A stretch of DNA of 64,000 nucleotides. It comes from JBBQZP01 sp038207585 (lineage in GTDB: Bacteria; Pseudomonadota; Alphaproteobacteria; Rhodobacterales; Rhodobacteraceae). The notes below the pieces were generated by a model. The model saw only the letters and a program-made list of their open reading frames with translations. It did no database searches and was not told the origin of the DNA. The position numbers were made by a program, and so were the translations under genes. Positions 59,397 to 64,000 of the stretch are shown here, piece after piece. How positions within the stretch are numbered: position 1 is the first letter of the stretch; each line of letters begins with the position of its first letter. The stretch is from contig JBBQZP010000003.1 in the NCBI GenBank assembly GCA_038207585.1, forward strand, positions 62,001 to 126,000. The letters run 5' to 3'.

Positions 59397-61295
59397 TTAA
59401 AGCGGGCTGAAATGCACGCCTGCACCGGGAAGGGTCAGCCCGTCAAAGCTGACCGCCCCGGCGTTGTAGTTGAAATAGAAGCGATGTTTTGCCGTGTCGC
59501 GGATACGCAGTCCCTCGGGCAATGTGACCGTGGCAAGCCCCGCCTCGGCACACAGCGCCTGCAAGATACGGTCGCGCGCCATCACGTCAGGCCAGCCTGT
59601 CAGATAGCGCAGCGCGCCGTGACCCACCATCGCGGGCCAGCCATCAGCAGTCTGTTCGGCCACATCGGTGCTTTCCGCCTTTTCGCGCCAGTGCAGGAAA
59701 TTGCCGCCCATTTCCAGCGGCACCGGCAGATCCGGCGGCAGGCTTTCGACCCGCGCGATGGTACAATCCAGCCCCGGCAGGTTCGGCGGCAAGGGCACCG
59801 GAATCGCGAAATCTGCGGTTTTGGAATTGGCGCGGGGGCCGATCAGCGCGATCCCCTTATAGACTGACAATGCCGCCATCAGCGCCGGGTTGATCGTCGC
59901 AATCGCAGGGGCCAGTACCAGCCTATAGGCCGAAAGATCGGCGCAATCCGGCGGCACGATGTCGATGGAAAGCCCCAGTTTCCGCAACCCCTGATACATG
60001 TGCAGCACCAGCCGCACGTAATCGAAATCGCGGCCCTGTGGCTGGGTTTCCCAGGCCCAGTCCGACGCATAGTCAAACACCAGTGCGACCGGGGCCTGCA
60101 CCAGATCAATGTCGGACATGCCGGCCATTTCCTGTGCCACCTGCGCCGCCTCGGCATGCGCGGGGGCAGGCGCGCTGTCGGGTCGCAACAGGCCTGCGTG
60201 CATCTGTTCCTGCGCGAACGGGGCCTGACGCCAGCGGAAATAGCACACCGCTTCGGCACCATGCGCGAACGCCTCCCACGCCCACAGGCGCGCCATGCCG
60301 GGCAGCGGGTCGGGATTGTAGGGGGCCCAGTTCACCGGGCCGGGCTGCTGCTCCATGATCCACCACCGACCCCGGCCCACGGCGCGGTATAGATCGTGGT
60401 GAAAGGCCTGAAAATCCGGGTCCCCTTGCCGCGCGAAGGCGAGTTTATGCGCGGCACTGGCGGGCAGGCGGTCGGACAGAAAGCCCAGCGGGTAGCTGTC
60501 CCATGATGCGATATCCAGATCCGCACCCACATCGAAATGATCAAATTCGGTCACCCAGCCCATGTAGTTGTGGGCAATGGGTGCATCCGAGTGTTTGCGG
60601 ATGATCTCGGTCTGCAGGCGGTTGAAGCGGGCGACCTGATCCGACGAAAAGCGACGGAAATCCATCACATGCGCGGGGTTTGGCTCGGTGACGGTCAGGT
60701 TGGGCAGGGCGACCTGGTTGAAATCGCTGTAATCCATCGACCAGAAGACATTCCCCCACGCCCGGTTCAGGGCATCGGGTGATTGGTATTTCTGCGCCAG
60801 CCAGTTCCGGAACGCCTGCGTTGCGGCGGCAGAATAGCTGAGCGTGGTGTCGTGGCAGCCGTATTCGTTATCGGTCTGCCAGGCTGCAACATGACCGTTC
60901 TTGCCATAGCGTTTGGCCAGTGCCGTCACGATTTTCTGACATTCCCCCGCGTAGCCCTGATGCGAAAAACAGTAGTGGCGGCGCGATCCAAATCCGCGCG
61001 GGCGGCCCTGCGCGTCCATTGCGATCATGTCGGGGTGTCGATCCAGCATCCAGCGCGGCGGCGTGGCCGTGGGCGTGCCCAGCACAACGCGCAACCCCGC
61101 AGCGCCCAGAATTTCAATCGCGCGGTCCAGCCAGCCGAAATCATAAGTGCCGGGCTGCGGCTCCATCCGGTTCCACGCAAACTCGCCGATCCGCACCCAG
61201 GTCAGGCCCATGTCGGCCATGCGGGCGGCATCTTCGCGCCATTGCGCCTCGGGCCAGTGTTCGGGATAGTAGCAGACGCCTAGCGTGCGTTTCAT
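59397..61295 (-). CDS. Beta-galactosidase, GH42
   Basis: 632 aa. LGVCYYPEHWPEAQWREDAA starts the barrel. The acid/base Glu is in AAWQTDNEYGCHDT, the nucleophile Glu in WWIMEQQPGPVNW. The barrel is followed by the trimerisation domain (about residues 390-560) and a small C-terminal domain (RFYFNYNAGAVSFDGLTLPG). It releases galactose from beta-galactosides. No signal peptide. It is the last gene of the operon and overlaps the lactonase gene by 4 nt. Confidence 0.94.
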   Translation of the reverse strand: MKRTLGVCYYPEHWPEAQWREDAARMADMGLTWVRIGEFAWNRMEPQPGTYDFGWLDRAIEILGAAGLRVVLGTPTATPPRWMLDRHPDMIAMDAQGRPRGFGSRRHYCFSHQGYAGECQKIVTALAKRYGKNGHVAAWQTDNEYGCHDTTLSYSAAATQAFRNWLAQKYQSPDALNRAWGNVFWSMDYSDFNQVALPNLTVTEPNPAHVMDFRRFSSDQVARFNRLQTEIIRKHSDAPIAHNYMGWVTEFDHFDVGADLDIASWDSYPLGFLSDRLPASAAHKLAFARQGDPDFQAFHHDLYRAVGRGRWWIMEQQPGPVNWAPYNPDPLPGMARLWAWEAFAHGAEAVCYFRWRQAPFAQEQMHAGLLRPDSAPAPAHAEAAQVAQEMAGMSDIDLVQAPVALVFDYASDWAWETQPQGRDFDYVRLVLHMYQGLRKLGLSIDIVPPDCADLSAYRLVLAPAIATINPALMAALSVYKGIALIGPRANSKTADFAIPVPLPPNLPGLDCTIARVESLPPDLPVPLEMGGNFLHWREKAESTDVAEQTADGWPAMVGHGALRYLTGWPDVMARDRILQALCAEAGLATVTLPEGLRIRDTAKHRFYFNYNAGAVSFDGLTLPGAGVHFSPL

Positions 61296-62149
61296 AATAT
61301 GACCTTATGTTCATATTGCCCCTTGGCGACGCCTTCCCGTGCAAAGGTCTTGCCGGAATCCGGATGGGCCAGACGTTCCCCAGCAGTCAGATAATGCCGT
61401 GCCGAAGTGCAAAAGAGTGTGCGGTTGTCAGCCCCGCCAAAGGCCGGGCAGGATGTGTGCGGTGCATCAAATTCAACGGTCCGCACAAGGGTGCCATCCG
61501 GTGCAAAAGCCGCCACCATTCCCGCCCCCCAAAGTGCGAGCCACAGCAACCCCTCCGAATCCATCACCGCGCCGTCGGGTTCGGGTGTGCCATCCGACAG
61601 GTCCAAAAAAACCTCAGGCGCACCCTTCGGCCAACCCTCTCCATCCAGCGCAATGCGCCAGACCAGACGGCGGGCGCTGTCGGCGAAATGGGCATAAGCG
61701 CCATCGGGGGCGAAGCAAATGGCGTTGGGAATGGAAAGACCGGGGAAAAGCCTGCGCAACTCGCCCTTGTAGTAGCGGTAAATCGCCCCCGCCCCCGGTT
61801 CCGCCGCTTTGCCCATCGTCCCGATCCAGAACCCGCCCTGCGGGTCGGCCCGGCCATCGTTGGAGCGGTTTGCCGGGCGATCCGCCTCCAGCGCCCACAG
61901 ATCAAGGCGGGTGCCATTTGACGTGTCAAACCGGAACAGCGCCGTTTCCGACGCAATCAAAAGCGTGGCGGCATCAACCAGGCCCGCCGCCGAAACCATC
62001 TCGTCAAACGCCCATTCCTGCGGGCCTTTGGCGGTTTGGGTCAGCAGGCGTTTGCCCGTAATATCAAACCAGAACAGTTGTTCACAATCGCGGTTCCAAA
62101 GCGGCCCCTCGCCCAGATCGCAGATGCGGGAATCGAAAAGATCGCTCAT
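61292..62149 (-). CDS. SMP-30/gluconolactonase family sugar lactonase
   Basis: 285 aa. Metal ligands are expected in ICDLGEGPLWN (Glu), PANRSNDGRADPQGGFWIGT (Asn, Asp) and AVMDSEGLLWLALWG. The family opens sugar lactones. In this operon galactono-lactone, made by oxidation of galactose, is the natural substrate. It overlaps both neighbours by 4 nt. Confidence 0.9.
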   Translation of the reverse strand: MSDLFDSRICDLGEGPLWNRDCEQLFWFDITGKRLLTQTAKGPQEWAFDEMVSAAGLVDAATLLIASETALFRFDTSNGTRLDLWALEADRPANRSNDGRADPQGGFWIGTMGKAAEPGAGAIYRYYKGELRRLFPGLSIPNAICFAPDGAYAHFADSARRLVWRIALDGEGWPKGAPEVFLDLSDGTPEPDGAVMDSEGLLWLALWGAGMVAAFAPDGTLVRTVEFDAPHTSCPAFGGADNRTLFCTSARHYLTAGERLAHPDSGKTFAREGVAKGQYEHKVIL

Positions 62150-62751
62150 GCGACGGCGCTATCATAGGCGGCAACCAACGCGAAAGCGCGTGCCGTCACC
62201 TCGGCCACATCAAGGCCGGGCGTGTAAAGTGCCGTGCCGATGCCAAAGCCGTTCGCACCGGCAGCGATCCATTGCGCAAAGTTTGCCGCGCCCGCCCCGC
62301 CCACGGCGTAAACCTGACACTCCGGCGGCAGAACCGCACGGATCGCCTTTACACCCTCAGGCCCGATCAACGAGGCGGGGAATATCTTCAGCCCGTCGGC
62401 CCCTGCCTCCAGCGCGGCAAAACATTCGGTCGGCGTCATCACCCCCGGCCAGCTTTGCAGGCCCGACGCCTTGCTGGCCCGGATGACCGCCGGATTGCAG
62501 TTTGGCGACACGATCAGCCGCCCGCCCACGCCTGCCACCTGCGACACCTGCCCTTGGGTCAGCACCGTGCCCGCGCCAATCAGCGCATCGCCAGAAAACG
62601 CTTTTGCCATCGCCCCGATGCTTGCCAGAGGGTCGGGCGAATTCATCGGAACCTCGATCGAGGTGATGCCTGCGGCAATCAGCGCTTCGGCCACGGGCAA
62701 GGCTTCGGGCGGGGTCAATCCGCGCAGAATGGCGATCAGGGGGCGGGTCAT
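62146..62751 (-). CDS. dgoA: 2-dehydro-3-deoxy-6-phosphogalactonate aldolase
   Basis: 201 aa. IAILRGLTPPEALPVAEALI has the Arg of the family, ITSIEVPMNSP the Glu, GAGTVLT and LIVSPNCNP the phosphate side, and GLKIFPAS the Schiff-base Lys. It splits KDPGal into pyruvate and glyceraldehyde 3-phosphate. The frame is open to 62904, overlapping dgoK; ATG 62751 gives a 4-nt overlap. Confidence 0.93.
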   Translation of the reverse strand: MTRPLIAILRGLTPPEALPVAEALIAAGITSIEVPMNSPDPLASIGAMAKAFSGDALIGAGTVLTQGQVSQVAGVGGRLIVSPNCNPAVIRASKASGLQSWPGVMTPTECFAALEAGADGLKIFPASLIGPEGVKAIRAVLPPECQVYAVGGAGAANFAQWIAAGANGFGIGTALYTPGLDVAEVTARAFALVAAYDSAVA

Positions 62752-63638
62752 TTGGCAGTCTCCATCCGGGCAGAGGCAAGACCTTCCAGAACGCAGGCGG
62801 TTGCGGGCAGTTCTCGCGCGGTGACCCCTTGCAGAGCCAAAGCGCGGGCATAAAGCGCAGACAGCGCGGGCGCGCCGATCAGCGCCACGTTCTGCCCCAG
62901 CCAATAAGCGCGCGTCGCGGCAAGTTCGATGCCGATCAAAAGGCCCGACAGCCGTGCGCGCGCCGCATCGGCACCCAGGCCCGCAATCAGCCCTTCGGCG
63001 CGCAGCGCAAACAGACGTGATGCGATCTTTTCCGGCTGCGCGATGGCGTCCGATACGGCGCTGGCAAAGGCCGCGTCATCCCAACCGTCGCCCTCCATCC
63101 CGTGACGCAGAACCGATTGGGTCGACAAAAGCGAGAACAACTCGCCCGTCATGCAGGTCTGGAACCCGACGACTTCGCCCGCGCTGACCCGCGCCCATTT
63201 GGAATGCGTGCCGGGCAGGCAGATCACGCCGTCAAAATCGGGCAACAGCGCCAGGGCCCCGGCAATCTGCGTCTCCTCGCCGCGCATAACGTCGGCTGGC
63301 TGCATCTGTTTCAACCCAGGCACCAGCCACACGTCAATGCGCGCATCCCGCGTCGGGACATGCACCATTCCGGCGCTATCAAGCGGCGCACAGGGGGTCG
63401 CGCGATAGGGCGCCTCAAGCCACCCCTGCCGCGAGCCGACCATGCCGCAAGCCAAAACCCGCGTTTGTGAATGATCGTTCAACCACGCGCCAACCAGTCG
63501 CAAAAGTGTTGGCTCGAACGCATCGCGGGCAAGCGTTCCCATGCCATCCTCCGACGTGGCCTCGGTCACAACGCTGTCCGCCCCCATCAGATGAGCGCGC
63601 AGATGTGTTGTGCCCCAATCAACCGCAATCCAGTTCAT
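62748..63638 (-). CDS. dgoK: 2-dehydro-3-deoxygalactonokinase
   Basis: 296 aa. WIAVDWGTTHLRAHLMGADS is the first phosphate motif. GMVGSRQGWLEAPY, VICLPGTHSKWARVSAGEVV and FQTCMTGELFSLLS agree with DgoK. It phosphorylates 2-dehydro-3-deoxygalactonate to the substrate of DgoA. ATGA overlaps link it to both neighbours. Confidence 0.94.
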   Translation of the reverse strand: MNWIAVDWGTTHLRAHLMGADSVVTEATSEDGMGTLARDAFEPTLLRLVGAWLNDHSQTRVLACGMVGSRQGWLEAPYRATPCAPLDSAGMVHVPTRDARIDVWLVPGLKQMQPADVMRGEETQIAGALALLPDFDGVICLPGTHSKWARVSAGEVVGFQTCMTGELFSLLSTQSVLRHGMEGDGWDDAAFASAVSDAIAQPEKIASRLFALRAEGLIAGLGADAARARLSGLLIGIELAATRAYWLGQNVALIGAPALSALYARALALQGVTARELPATACVLEGLASARMETAK

Positions 63639-64000
63639 CCGGTCACCACCACGCCACCATCCACGACCAACGATTGCCCCGTCACCATGCGCGAGGCATC
63701 AGATGCCAGAAACAGGCACGGCCCCACAATATCTTCTGGCAACAGGCTGTCCTTCAACGCCTGCCGCGCCAGATGGGCCGCCAGCCCCTCGGGCGTGACC
63801 CACAGGTCTTTCTGCTTTTGCGTCAACACCCATCCCGGCGCTATCGCGTTCACACGTACCTTGTGCGGCCCGAATTCACGGGCCAGAGTGCGCGTCATTC
63901 CGGTGATCCCCGCGTTTGCGGTGATGTAGGGCGCGTAGCCCGCATCTGGCATCATGTAGCTTATTGAACTGAAGTTCACAATCGAACCGCCGCCTGCTGC
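63635..64000 (-). CDS. SDR family oxidoreductase, C-terminal part (5' end outside the window)
   Basis: About 121 residues. SIVNFSSISY has the catalytic Ser region and YAPYITANAGITGMTRTLAR the Tyr. The normal Y-x-x-x-K reads YITAN, so Asn replaces the catalytic Lys. EFGPHKVRVNAIAPGWVLT, FLASDASRMVTGQSLVVDGG complete a normal SDR end. The operon suggests galactose 1-dehydrogenase or a related sugar dehydrogenase, making the lactone opened by the next-but-two gene. The Asn makes activity uncertain. Confidence 0.82.
   Translation of the reverse strand, partial: AAGGGSIVNFSSISYMMPDAGYAPYITANAGITGMTRTLAREFGPHKVRVNAIAPGWVLTQKQKDLWVTPEGLAAHLARQALKDSLLPEDIVGPCLFLASDASRMVTGQSLVVDGGVVVTG

Overview
The window is bacterial chromosomal DNA with high GC and densely packed genes. 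It most likely comes from a member of the Rhodobacterales (Rhodobacter/Roseobacter group, Alphaproteobacteria). The indications are alphaproteobacterial direct-repeat LexA boxes (GTTC-N7-GTTC), an mbfA gene with an Irr-type iron box, a gene I recognise as the Rhodobacterales family DUF6478, an imuB/dnaE2 mutasome, and codon use strongly biased to G or C in third positions. No phage, plasmid, transposase or CRISPR array is visible. The species cannot be fixed from the sequence alone.

Layout. 1-1.7 kb: the 3' end of RNase R and a lytic transglycosylase. 1.9-6.8 kb: an SOS mutagenesis locus. dnaE2 and imuB face each other, each behind its own LexA box. imuA is missing, and a 230-bp palindromic element between the genes replaces the natural 3' end of dnaE2. 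6.9-11.2 kb: cytochrome c', an I78 inhibitor lipoprotein, glutathione-dependent formaldehyde dehydrogenase, two tandem NYN/OST-HTH proteins and a TetR repressor. 11.2-12.6 kb: a small secreted peptide and the iron exporter mbfA on either side of a regulatory region with three operator-like palindromes. 12.6-18.2 kb: a nitroreductase, an AEC transporter, S-formylglutathione hydrolase, YaiI, a DMT permease, a HAD hydrolase, an ornithine-cyclodeaminase-like enzyme and tRNA-Pro(CGG). 18.3-25.5 kb: a DMT permease, an L,D-transpeptidase and the leucine genes leuC-leuD-(membrane protein)-(EEP protein)-leuB. 25.7-33.4 kb: an MscS channel, a SOUL protein, rsfS-rlmH, and gpmI-envC-like-ctpA-rppH. 33.5-37.5 kb: accD-folC, a hypothetical gene with a hexanucleotide repeat and a compensated frameshift, and an orphan phnM-like gene. 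37.6-43.8 kb: ilvD, a lipoprotein, the DUF6478 pair, an FadH-like flavoenzyme and an EF-hand protein. 44-56 kb: a LysR regulator, OmpA, GNAT, CinA-like protein, map, an NlpC/P60 protein with an M17 peptidase, carbonic anhydrase, a DUF4139 protein, a 50-aa small protein, asd and a capsule-type protein. 56-64 kb: MFS, GH13 alpha-glucosidase and a five-gene galactoside operon.

Genes that work together. ImuB and DnaE2 are SOS-induced translesion factors. Formaldehyde dehydrogenase and S-formylglutathione hydrolase are consecutive steps but lie 5.4 kb apart. LeuB/C/D, IlvD and Asd serve amino acid synthesis. RsfS and RlmH act on the ribosome. The last operon (SDR dehydrogenase, KDGal kinase, KDPGal aldolase, sugar lactonase, GH42 beta-galactosidase) matches the De Ley-Doudoroff route for galactosides. 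All four of its junctions are 4-nt ATGA overlaps, and the dehydratase step is not in the window.

The most unusual items are the rearranged and truncated mutasome, two families of short palindromic repeats at gene ends, the triple operator, the compensated frameshift across the repeat, the tandem NYN genes, the SDR with Asn at the catalytic Lys position, and several small ORFs easily missed by gene callers.
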